Part shown: positions 1-5,877 of the stretch, piece after piece
Layout of the letters: each line of letters starts with the position of its first letter
Position numbering within the stretch: position 1 is the stretch's first letter
NCBI GenBank assembly: GCA_025928125.1
Contig: JAICKD010000233.1
Span: 1-5,990 of the forward strand
DNA from: Ktedonobacterales bacterium
GTDB taxonomy: Bacteria; Chloroflexota; Ktedonobacteria; Ktedonobacterales; JADMIN01
DNA length: 5,990 nucleotides
Direction of reading: 5' to 3'
The notes under the pieces: generated by a model
Database searches by the model: none
Told to the model about the DNA's origin: nothing
The model's input: only the letters and a program-made list of their open reading frames with translations
Program-made: the position numbers and the translations under genes

Positions 1-339
1 GCGGCATATAAAGAACTGGTGGCGGCGCTGGCGCGGAAGGTGCAGGAGCAACATGGTGACCTGCCACGGACGCAGCGGCTGAAGATGGCGAGGGAAGCGG
101 CGCGAAGTGTGTTGCCGAACGCCACCGAGACGAAGATGCTCTTCTCCGCCAACGCGCGCGCCCTCCGCTGGATCTTGACCCTGCGCGGCGGCGAGGGCGC
201 CGAGCCGGAGATCCGTAAGTTCGCCGTCAAGCTCTGCCGCGTGATGCGGCAGGAGGCGCCCGTCCTCTTCGGCGACTTCGAGATCGTCCAGTTGGCGGAT
301 GGCAGTGAGGGCGTGCAGGCGGACCACCAGAAGGTATAA
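1..339 (+). CDS. thyX: Flavin-dependent thymidylate synthase ThyX, C-terminal part
   Basis: Partial gene: the frame is open from base 1 and ends at TAA 337-339, giving 112 visible codons. ThyX makes dTMP from dUMP in the cytoplasm, using methylene-tetrahydrofolate as carbon donor and FAD/NADPH as reductant. The visible part matches the C-terminal third of the family: LPRTQRLK (visible residues 21-28), AREAARSVLPNATET (30-44), the nucleotide-binding stretch NARALR (51-56), LRGGEGAEPEIR (61-72), and the closing EAPVLFGDF. The ThyX signature RHRxxS lies upstream, outside the window. An internal GTG at 19 is not the true start, because conserved family sequence continues before it. Oddity: the position after NARALR, often His in this family, is Trp57. 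tmk follows 4 nt after the stop and performs the next step of dTTP synthesis, which supports the call. Identity is confident; the Trp comment rests on memory of the family. Confidence 0.93.
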   Translation, partial: AAYKELVAALARKVQEQHGDLPRTQRLKMAREAARSVLPNATETKMLFSANARALRWILTLRGGEGAEPEIRKFAVKLCRVMRQEAPVLFGDFEIVQLADGSEGVQADHQKV

Positions 340-343
340 ATGC

Positions 344-1018
344 ATGTTTCTAACGTTGGAAGGCATCGAGGGATCGGGCAAGTCCACGCAGGCCCAGCGA
401 CTCGCCGCGCGGCTGCATGAGAGCGGGCGCTCGGTCTGGCTGACGCGCGAGCCGGGCGGCACACCGCTGGCCGGGGCGATTCGCGCGCTGATACTCAATC
501 CCGAACCGAGCCGGATCGCGCTGGCGCAGGCGGGCTGGGCGCCAGGAGACGAACCAGTCGAAGAGACGTTGCCGCTAACCGAGGCGCTGCTCCTCTCCGC
601 CGCGCGCGCCCAGCACGTCCCCGCCATCCGCGCGCATCTGGCGGCGGGCGAGATCGTCATCAGCGACCGCTATGCCGACGCCACCCGCGCCTATCAGGGG
701 TCGGCGCGCGGCTTCGATATGGCGACCATCCTCACACTCGAAGATATGGCGACAGATGGCTTGCGCCCCGACCTGACGCTGCTGCTGGATTTGCCAGCCG
801 AGGCGGGGCAGGCGCGCAAGGTAGAGGCGTCGGCGGAGGGCGGTGACTGGGATCGCATCGACCGCGAGAGCCTGGCATTTCACCAGCGGGTGCGGGCAGG
901 CTACCTGGAGCTTGCCGCCGCCGAGCCGCAACGCATCCTCGTGGTGGACGCCACGCAGCCACCCGACGCGCTGGCTGACCTCATCTGGGAAACCGTGAAG
1001 GCGCGCCTTCCAGATTAA
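344..1018 (+). CDS. tmk: Thymidylate kinase (dTMP kinase)
   Basis: A 224-residue cytoplasmic P-loop kinase that phosphorylates dTMP to dTDP with ATP. Visible motifs in order are the Walker A loop GIEGSGKST (residues 7-15), TREPGGT (34-40) at the nucleotide-monophosphate site, the DRY motif in ISDRYADATRAYQGSARG (106-123), the strand LTLLLDLP (144-151), and a LID segment around 155-172 with Arg158, Lys159 and Arg171. The P-loop lacks the Arg of the eukaryotic type and the LID carries basic residues, which fits the bacterial type. The ATG at 344 is chosen because the protein then starts right at the first beta-strand (MFLTLEGIEG) and an AGAAGG ribosome site (329-334) lies at suitable distance; an in-frame ATG at 299 would add 15 unlike residues inside thyX. 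The 4-nt gap after thyX suggests translational coupling. Residues about 53-76 (PEPSR to ETLP) look like a short insertion relative to E. coli Tmk. Confidence 0.95.
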   Translation: MFLTLEGIEGSGKSTQAQRLAARLHESGRSVWLTREPGGTPLAGAIRALILNPEPSRIALAQAGWAPGDEPVEETLPLTEALLLSAARAQHVPAIRAHLAAGEIVISDRYADATRAYQGSARGFDMATILTLEDMATDGLRPDLTLLLDLPAEAGQARKVEASAEGGDWDRIDRESLAFHQRVRAGYLELAAAEPQRILVVDATQPPDALADLIWETVKARLPD

Positions 1019-1887
1019 CAGGCTGGCGTTGGCTGCGGGTAATCGGTTGGCGTAGGCAATGGCTTTGGCAGCAGCGTATCCAGGTGCGAGAGCGAGACGC
1101 TGGCGAGATGCTGCATTGTCGTGGCGTCTGCCGTGCCGGAGAAAAAGAATGTCCAGCCATCGGCCAGCGGGACCGTGACCGTGACGATATCGTGGTCAGT
1201 CACCTGCCAGCCAGTCCGCCCGCCGACGCTGACCGTTTCCGCGCCGCCGGGACGAGTCGCGCTGCCCGCGTAGCGCCCGGTGATGAAGAGCCGCGTGCTG
1301 GACTCCAGCGAGAACAGCGCTGACGGTACCATACCGCCTCCCACCTGCTCCGGCTCGTAGGTGTCGCGTGGCAGCGGCAACCACGACGGAATCACATATG
1401 TCGTCTCCCCCAGGTTTGCATCGGGTGGGAGTTGGCGTGTCAACAGGCCACCATTCCCCAGCACCCACGCCGAACAGGTCGGATGCGCGACGTTGTCGAG
1501 CGCGATAGGCAAAATCGCGATGCCTTGTCGGGTGTCATCTGGCTGATTCGAGCAATCGGCAAGCAAGAGCACGACACCATAGGTCGGTCCCGCCGTGAGC
1601 CAGATCTCCGTCACCGAGCGGGCAGGAATAGTGCTGCTGATACATAGCCGTAGTTGGCTGATACCCGCCGTGAATGCCTGTTGCGGGGTGGGCGGTGGCG
1701 GCGTCACACGCGTCCAGACATATGGCATCGGTCCGGGTCCGCTATGAATGGTGGATGAAGAGGAGCTATACGCCGGAACCCAGGGCAACGGCACGGCGCA
1801 GCCCGCGAGCAGCGCCAGCGTCGTCACTAACAGCGCGACGCCAGTGATGCGCGGGAACATCCTTCGCCGAGATCGCGAGCTCTCCAT
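1015..1887 (-). CDS. Lipoprotein of unknown function
   Basis: A 290-residue exported protein that I do not recognise. It has a basic n-region (RSRRR, residues 5-9), a hydrophobic core and the lipobox LLAGC with Cys30, so it should be lipidated and anchored on the outer face of the membrane. A low-complexity linker follows (five Ser at 41-45, PPPPTP at 63-68). The rest looks beta-rich. Cys82, Cys112 and Cys138 could form disulfides, and Cys290 is the very last residue, after a Pro/Thr-rich tail. Residues about 217-270 (VSVGGRTGW, then DIVTVTVPLADGWTFFFSGT and a short helix) faintly resemble DUF4367-like domains of anti-sigma-linked or lipoprotein-carrier proteins; this is a weak analogy. The ATG at 1887 is preferred over an in-frame GTG at 1914: it has AAGGAG 9 nt upstream, and the GTG lies only about 5 nt from the predicted transcript start. 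The stop overlaps that of tmk (convergent). No function is assigned. Confidence 0.82.
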   Translation of the reverse strand: MESSRSRRRMFPRITGVALLVTTLALLAGCAVPLPWVPAYSSSSSTIHSGPGPMPYVWTRVTPPPPTPQQAFTAGISQLRLCISSTIPARSVTEIWLTAGPTYGVVLLLADCSNQPDDTRQGIAILPIALDNVAHPTCSAWVLGNGGLLTRQLPPDANLGETTYVIPSWLPLPRDTYEPEQVGGGMVPSALFSLESSTRLFITGRYAGSATRPGGAETVSVGGRTGWQVTDHDIVTVTVPLADGWTFFFSGTADATTMQHLASVSLSHLDTLLPKPLPTPTDYPQPTPAC

Positions 1888-1896
1888 ATGCGGCGA

Positions 1897-1902
1897 CTCC
1901 TT
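1897..1902 (-). promoter_or_regulatory. Ribosome binding site deciding the lipoprotein start
   Basis: On the minus strand this reads AAGGAG, a perfect Shine-Dalgarno core, followed by a 9-nt spacer and then ATG at 1887. It decides the start in favour of 1887 over the upstream in-frame GTG at 1914, which has no such site. Confidence 0.8.
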
Positions 1903-1925
1903 CGTCTGCGGCACGCTCCGACATC

Positions 1926-1934
1926 AGTATAGCA
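1926..1934 (-). promoter_or_regulatory. Extended -10 promoter for the lipoprotein gene
   Basis: Read on the minus strand the site is TGCTATACT: a TATACT hexamer (5 of 6 to TATAAT) with the TGN extension. At the -35 distance only CTGTCG (1954-1949, 3 of 6) is seen, so the extension probably carries recognition. The predicted start near 1919 gives a leader of about 32 nt to the ATG at 1887, containing the AAGGAG site. Not experimentally supported. Confidence 0.55.
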
Positions 1935-1975
1935 TTCGATCATAGAGACGACAGGACAGTGTGGCGCCGTTTCCG

Positions 1976-1997
1976 CATGAGTAAGCAATGCCTCATG
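1976..1997. repeat. Operator-like inverted repeat over the ffh promoter
   Basis: CATGAG (1976-1981) and CTCATG (1992-1997) are perfect inverted arms separated by 10 nt, centre to centre 16 bp. The left arm lies exactly where a -35 box would sit (17 nt before the -10 hexamer) and the right arm includes the TG of the extended -10. A dimeric regulator bound here would compete with RNA polymerase. A six-base repeat can occur by chance, so the operator reading is inference. Confidence 0.4.
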
Positions 1998-2004
1998 ATA
2001 TACT
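1996..2004 (+). promoter_or_regulatory. Extended -10 promoter for ffh
   Basis: TGATATACT contains TATACT (5 of 6 to consensus) with a TGN extension, the same form as the promoter facing the opposite way at 1934-1926. No -35 match is present (CATGAG at 1976-1981). Transcription would begin near 2010-2012, giving an 80-nt leader to the ffh ATG. The first bases of that leader can pair as GGTAT (2010-2014) with ATACC (2023-2027). Confidence 0.6.
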
Positions 2005-2064
2005 GTTCTGGTATGTTTTGAGATACCGCCTCGCTACTTTCGGGGCCAATGGATGCACTATTCT

Positions 2065-2088
2065 CCTCCAGAAGTGGGAGGTTCCACT
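2065..2088 (+). promoter_or_regulatory. ffh ribosome binding site inside two competing hairpins
   Basis: The Shine-Dalgarno sequence GGGAGGT (2076-2082) lies 8 nt before the ffh ATG. It can pair in two exclusive ways. CCTCC (2065-2069) pairs with GGAGG (2077-2081) across a 7-nt loop and hides the site. AGTGGG (2073-2078) pairs with TCCACT (2083-2088, last pair G-U) and leaves AGGT in a 4-nt loop. The ribosome site is clear; a regulatory role for the folding is inference. Confidence 0.5.
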
Positions 2089-2090
2089 AG

Positions 2091-3515
2091 ATGTTCGAAA
2101 GTCTCTCTCAGCGGCTCGATAGCGTCTTCGAGCGCTTGCGTGGCAAGGGCCGGATCACCGAGCAGGACGTGACCGAGGCCATGCGCGAGGTGCGCCAGGC
2201 GCTGCTCGAAGCCGATGTCAATTTCAAGCTGGTCAAGCAGTTCGTCGCGCGCGTGCAGGAGCGCGCTATGGCAACCGTCGGCGCCGAGGTGCTCAGCGGC
2301 GTCACGGCGGCGCAGCAAATCTTCGGCATCGTCCACGAAGAGCTGGTCACTATGCTCGGCGGCGAGGACGAGGGCAGCGGCAAGATTCAGTTCGCCGGAG
2401 CGCCGCCCACCATCATCATGCTCGTTGGCCTGCAAGGCTCCGGCAAGACAACCCACGCGGGCAAGCTGGCGAACTGGTTCCGCAAGAACGGGCAGAAGCC
2501 GGGAATGGTCGCCGCCGACATGCAGCGGCCCGCCGCCGTCCAGCAGTTGCAGCAGATCGGGCGGCAGCTCGATATCCCCGTCTATGCCGAGCCAGCGGGC
2601 AACAAGCCGGTAGACATCACCCAGCGCAGCCTCAAATGGGCGCGCGAGCAGGCGTTGACCATTCTCATCCTCGATACTGCGGGCCGCCTGCATATCGACG
2701 AGGACCTGATGCACGAAGTCGCCACGATCCGCCAGCGCACCCAGCCGCAGGAAGTGCTGCTGGTGGTGGACGCGATGACCGGCCAGGACGCCGTGCGCGT
2801 GGCCGACGAGTTCAACAAGACCGTCGGGCTGACCGGACTCATCCTGACCAAGATGGATGGCGACGCTCGTGGTGGCGCGGCGCTCTCCGTCCGCCAGGTG
2901 ACCGGTGTACCGATCAAGTTTATGGGTACGGGCGAGAAGCTCGACGCGCTCGAACAGTTCTATCCCGACCGGCTGGCGCAGCGCATTCTGGGCATGGGCG
3001 ATGTGATGTCGCTGATCGAGCGCGCCCGCGAGCAGATCGACGAGAAGCAGGCCGAGAAGATGGCCCGCAAGATGGGGACGGGCCGTTTCGACCTCGAAGA
3101 CTTCCTCCAGCAGATGCGCAGTATGCGCAAAATGGGGCCAATGGCGCAGTTGCTCGAAATGATCCCCGGCATGGGCAAGGCGATGAGCGATCCGCAGGTC
3201 AAGGCCGCGCTGGAAGGCGACCAGATGAAGCAGACCGAGGCGATCATCCTCTCAATGACGATGGAGGAGCGCCACAACCCCGACATCCTCAACGGCAGCC
3301 GCAAGCGCCGCATCGCGAAGGGCAGCGGCACGACTCCGCAGGAGATCAACCAGTTGCTCGCCTCCTTCAAGCAGGCGCAGACGATGATGAAGCAGATGAT
3401 GGCGATGCAGCAGCCGGGCAGAAAGGGCCGCAGGGGGCGCCTCGGCGGCCTGGGCGGCGGTGGCGGCTTAGGTGGGCTGGGTGGCCTGGGCGGGGGCGGC
3501 CCGTTCGGCCAGTAA
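2091..3515 (+). CDS. ffh: Signal recognition particle protein Ffh (SRP54 GTPase)
   Basis: A 474-residue GTPase that binds 4.5S/SRP RNA and signal sequences on ribosomes and hands the complex to FtsY at the membrane. The N domain (about 1-95, MFESLSQRLDSVFERL onward) precedes the G domain (about 100-295), with G1 GLQGSGKTT (113-121), DMQRPAAVQQL, G3 DTAGRL (195-200), DAMTGQDAV, and G4 TKMDGD (253-258) followed by ARGGAALS. The methionine-rich M domain begins near 300 and contains GRFDLEDFLQQM, the RNA-binding SRKRRIAKGSG (403-413), and MMKQMMAM. Length and order are normal for the family. The last 32 residues (about 443-474) form a basic then Gly/Leu-rich tail (RKGRRGRLGGLGG, then GLGG units). 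ATG 2091 is supported by GGGAGGT 8 nt upstream and a family-typical N terminus. ffh appears to be transcribed alone; a MITE-like repeat starts 22 nt after the stop. Confidence 0.98.
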   Translation: MFESLSQRLDSVFERLRGKGRITEQDVTEAMREVRQALLEADVNFKLVKQFVARVQERAMATVGAEVLSGVTAAQQIFGIVHEELVTMLGGEDEGSGKIQFAGAPPTIIMLVGLQGSGKTTHAGKLANWFRKNGQKPGMVAADMQRPAAVQQLQQIGRQLDIPVYAEPAGNKPVDITQRSLKWAREQALTILILDTAGRLHIDEDLMHEVATIRQRTQPQEVLLVVDAMTGQDAVRVADEFNKTVGLTGLILTKMDGDARGGAALSVRQVTGVPIKFMGTGEKLDALEQFYPDRLAQRILGMGDVMSLIERAREQIDEKQAEKMARKMGTGRFDLEDFLQQMRSMRKMGPMAQLLEMIPGMGKAMSDPQVKAALEGDQMKQTEAIILSMTMEERHNPDILNGSRKRRIAKGSGTTPQEINQLLASFKQAQTMMKQMMAMQQPGRKGRRGRLGGLGGGGGLGGLGGLGGGGPFGQ

Positions 3516-3537
3516 TATCGGTTCATACGGTGAGGAG

Positions 3538-3560
3538 CGCGGGCGGTTAAAACCGCGCCT
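3538..3560 (+). repeat. Left terminal inverted repeat
   Basis: This 23-bp arm is the exact reverse complement of 3762-3784. It contains its own hairpin, GCGGTT (3543-3548) and AACCGC (3551-3556) around AA. Complementarity stops at 3537 against 3785 on the outside and at 3561 against 3761 on the inside, which fixes both boundaries. Confidence 0.9.
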
Positions 3561-3761
3561 TGCGGGCCTGCGGCCACAAAGTCCGCCTACGCGGACTCCC
3601 CGGACAGCGTCTCGTGGATCGTATCCGCCCATGCGCGACTGTTTGAACCTGCGCAGGGCAGCCGCGCGAGCCGAGGCACAAGGCGAGAAGCGCGCAAGGG
3701 CGCGCGGAGCGGCAGCGGCCCAACCGGGCAGGTTTCGTGGCGGAGCGGAGCGAGGCCGTTT

Positions 3762-3784
3762 AGGCGCGGTTTTAACCGCCCGCG
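3762..3784 (-). repeat. Right terminal inverted repeat
   Basis: This is the matching arm, identical to 3538-3560 when read on the minus strand. On the plus strand it shows the core GCGGTTTTAACCGC. The bases after it (TCCAGCGCC) do not repeat the left flank (GGTGAGGAG), so no target-site duplication is seen. Confidence 0.9.
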
Positions 3785-4116
3785 TCCAGCGCCGCGACAT
3801 TCCACCGCACCCCTTCGTATACCTCTCGGCCAGCCTCAGCACAGAAGCAGATAGCCGCTTCGTCTCATACTATGGAAACGGAAGTTGCCGCCAGGTTACC
3901 TTTTATGTTCAGAGGTGAACTGGGCGACTTCCCGTTTCCTGAGCGCGCGTTGACGCAACTTCTCAGCGTACGATCTTTCAGTACTCGCGAGCGATTGATG
4001 TTCCCCAGGGCTACTCTGTACGTTTATTCGGTTAAGCGGATGAGGAGAGTCTCCGTCGCGCCAATGCAGGCTCATGTGCATGATGCGCGCATCGTAGTGA
4101 CTCCGCGGTGTGGCGC
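3785..4116. other. Non-coding gap before the transpeptidase gene
   Basis: About 330 bases without a supportable gene, visibly less GC-rich than the flanking genes. Short open frames exist but have no ribosome site, no family resemblance and no domain. The only promoter-like piece is TTGACG (3950-3955), a good -35, but the best -10 candidates at 16-18 nt (such as GATCTT at 3972-3977) match poorly. A weak GGAG-AGT-CTCC hairpin lies at 4044-4054. A 12-bp palindrome (4082-4093) is listed separately. No terminator with a T-run is visible for ffh. Confidence 0.6.
4082..4093. promoter_or_regulatory. 12-bp perfect palindrome upstream of the transpeptidase
   Basis: GATGCGCGCATC is self-complementary over all 12 bases. 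It is immediately preceded by the imperfect palindrome CATGTGCATG (4073-4082) and ends 23 nt before the ribosome binding site of the next gene. This is a plausible binding site for a dimeric regulator or a small hairpin in the leader. No regulator gene is present nearby to support it. Confidence 0.35.
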
Positions 4117-4124
4117 GAGGAGGT
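4117..4124 (+). promoter_or_regulatory. Ribosome binding site deciding the transpeptidase start
   Basis: GAGGAGGT is a near-perfect Shine-Dalgarno sequence with a 10-nt spacer to ATG 4135. It selects this start over the in-frame GTG at 4108, which lies upstream of the site and would place it inside the coding region. Confidence 0.8.
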
Positions 4125-4134
4125 TCGGTCGAGC

Positions 4135-5838
4135 ATGTTTGGACGCCGGTCTGGAAATACACTTCCCCGCCGCACACCCCGCTGGGTCATGGCGCTGCTG
4201 ATCGTCGTTGTGGTCACTATGACGCTGGCGGCCTGTGGCAGCGACCCCAATCAGGAGGCGGCCCAGCAGAACAAGTCGCGCCTCGATAACGAGTTGAAGC
4301 ATGCGCGCACGACGCTCGGCCTGCCCGATTCAATGCTGAACCCCATCGTCTCGCAGGAAAACCAGATTTCGTCTGGCGAGGGCGGCTTCAACTATAACTA
4401 CCAGGACGCCGCGGCCAACTATACACTGCTTTACAACCAACTGGTCAGCATGGAGCAGAACGCCCAGCAGACCCTGCAGAAACAGGCCAACGACGACATT
4501 CAGGCGTTCGCGAAGGCGGTTACGCAACTACGCGGCGAAGGCTTCAGCGAGATCGATGTCTATCAGGCGCGGCTCGATCAGGCAGTGCAGGACTGGAACG
4601 CCGCGAAGACGGTGGGCGACTATGCCAGAGTAGACACGACCGCGCAGCAGCAGACGGCGGCGTTACATGCGCTCTGGCCAGCCTACCAGAAGCTCCAGGA
4701 CTTCCAGACGATTCTGCGGACACTGCAGAACGCCGGGATGAACTCCGCCATGGGCCAGATCGAGTATCAGCAGAATCTCGACGCGATTCGCGCGGGCCTG
4801 CCCGCCGACCGCTACGCCAAGCTGGTTACGGTGATCGACGGCCAGATCGTCCAGTTGATGGCCGACCAGGCCGAGGCGACGCCCTATATTGGCGCTGCCC
4901 TGCTCGACTCGTTCCAGGCGCGCATTGACTTGCTCAAGACCTATGGCCAGAATACGACAACCTTCCAGCAGCAACATGACGACGACGTGACTCAACTGAA
5001 GGCGGCGAAGAGCACGACCGACTACCTCCAGCTTGGCCAGACCATCAACAAGCAGATCGATGCGATGTCTTTGTCGCTGCTCAAGGCCAAGGCGTTCAGC
5101 GACTACGCGCAGTTGCAGAAGCTGGTGAACACGGTCGCGAATATCCGGCTGACCTGTCATCTGGACAACTGCACCTATCCAAATGGCGACTATCCAGCCG
5201 ACTATGAGTACCTGGATCATTGGGTAGGTGTCGGCGACGCCCACGACGTTCTCTACGCCGCCCACGATGTGGAGTCATATCAGGAAGCGGATGACGTCAT
5301 CGGCAACTTGACGATCAACCTGCGCGCGCTCAAAGACAACCTGAACGACCCGACCCCGCACTCACAACCGCACGCAACCGACCTGCTGCTCATCAACACA
5401 GCCTACCATCTCACCGGCAAGGTGATCGTCGTCTCACTGCGAGAGCAGACGTTGCGCGCCTATGAGAACGGCAAGATGGTCTGGTGGTCGTATGTGACGA
5501 CTGGCGCTTACCGCCCGAACGAGCAGTTGCCGTCGTGGCCGGGGCTGCACTACGCAATGTACAAGCTCTACCATACAGAGTTCACGTCGCCGGATCCGCC
5601 CGGCTCGCCGGACTACTATGCGCCGACGCCGATCAACTACGCCATCGCCTACGCGCCGAATGGCTACTTCCTCCATGACGCCTGGTGGCGTGCCGAGTTC
5701 GGGCCGGATACCAACCTGCCGCACTGGGATCCCGCGGCGTTCAGCGGCGGTTCGCACGGCTGCGTGAACCTGCCTGAGAACAACATGGCGTGGATCTACA
5801 ACTGGACGCCCATCGGCACACCGATTGTGGTGTATTAG
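4135..5838 (+). CDS. L,D-transpeptidase (YkuD domain) lipoprotein
   Basis: A 567-residue exported protein. The signal peptide has a basic start (RRSGNTLPRRTPR), a hydrophobic core (about 18-31) and the lipobox LAAC with Cys34, predicting membrane anchoring outside the cell. Residues about 35-420 are Gln/Ala-rich and largely helical, with recurring units of the form [DR]Y-x-x-[LV] followed by a Gln-rich helix (near 162, 226, 296 and 323). A CxxxxC pair sits at 341-346. The C-terminal domain (about 426-567) starts as KVIVVSLREQTLRAYENGK, has His514 in FLHDAWW, and carries the catalytic motif SHGCVN (540-545) with nucleophile Cys543. YkuD enzymes form 3-3 peptidoglycan cross-links or attach proteins to the wall by L,D-transpeptidation. 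The helical part presumably spans distance from membrane to wall or binds partners; this is inference. Asn545 replaces the more common Arg, a variant also known in other phyla. The catalytic set looks complete. Confidence 0.93.
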   Translation: MFGRRSGNTLPRRTPRWVMALLIVVVVTMTLAACGSDPNQEAAQQNKSRLDNELKHARTTLGLPDSMLNPIVSQENQISSGEGGFNYNYQDAAANYTLLYNQLVSMEQNAQQTLQKQANDDIQAFAKAVTQLRGEGFSEIDVYQARLDQAVQDWNAAKTVGDYARVDTTAQQQTAALHALWPAYQKLQDFQTILRTLQNAGMNSAMGQIEYQQNLDAIRAGLPADRYAKLVTVIDGQIVQLMADQAEATPYIGAALLDSFQARIDLLKTYGQNTTTFQQQHDDDVTQLKAAKSTTDYLQLGQTINKQIDAMSLSLLKAKAFSDYAQLQKLVNTVANIRLTCHLDNCTYPNGDYPADYEYLDHWVGVGDAHDVLYAAHDVESYQEADDVIGNLTINLRALKDNLNDPTPHSQPHATDLLLINTAYHLTGKVIVVSLREQTLRAYENGKMVWWSYVTTGAYRPNEQLPSWPGLHYAMYKLYHTEFTSPDPPGSPDYYAPTPINYAIAYAPNGYFLHDAWWRAEFGPDTNLPHWDPAAFSGGSHGCVNLPENNMAWIYNWTPIGTPIVVY

Positions 5839-5877
5839 CGGGCGTGCTGTAGTCCGAATCGTTACGGCTATATGGTA

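Larger units (their letters stand above)
3538..3784. mobile_element. MITE-like repeat element, 247 bp, non-coding
   Basis: The element is bounded by perfect 23-bp terminal inverted repeats (3538-3560 and 3762-3784). Nested inside are a 7-bp hairpin AGTCCGC/GCGGACT with a 4-nt loop (3580-3597), an AACCTGC/GCAGGTT pair (3646-3652 with 3728-3734), a palindrome CCTGCGCAGG (3648-3657), and a GCGCGC/GCGCGC hairpin (3690-3705). It encodes no convincing protein and no transposase. Size, ends and folding are as in miniature inverted-repeat elements, normally moved by a transposase elsewhere in the genome. No target-site duplication is visible at the flanks, so it may be old, or may be a large structured repeat of another kind. 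Its place just after ffh means it could also shape or end the ffh transcript. The inverted repeats are certain; mobility is inferred. Confidence 0.72.

Noticed and set aside
1888..1914. Upstream GTG start for the lipoprotein
   Set aside because: It has no Shine-Dalgarno sequence and lies almost at the predicted transcript start; the ATG at 1887 has AAGGAG at ideal spacing.
2058..2714. Long minus-strand open frame of 218 codons opposite ffh
   Set aside because: It lies wholly antisense to the N and G domains of Ffh, has no family resemblance, and arises from high-GC codon bias.
2636..3550. 304-codon plus-strand frame overlapping ffh in another phase
   Set aside because: Its Arg/Gly/Asp-rich composition is typical of a frame-shifted GC-rich gene, and the true Ffh frame covers it.
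3538..3784. Large SRP RNA gene next to ffh
   Set aside because: Size and folding invited the idea, but the conserved apical motif around GGAAGGAAGCAG is absent, while perfect terminal inverted repeats are better explained by a repeat element.
3472..3918. Plus-strand frame across the MITE-like element
   Set aside because: It starts inside the ffh Gly tail, crosses both inverted repeats and has no ribosome site or recognisable protein features.
3872..4201. 109-codon plus-strand frame before and into the transpeptidase gene
   Set aside because: No ribosome site, no domain, and it overlaps the signal-peptide codons of the transpeptidase in another phase.
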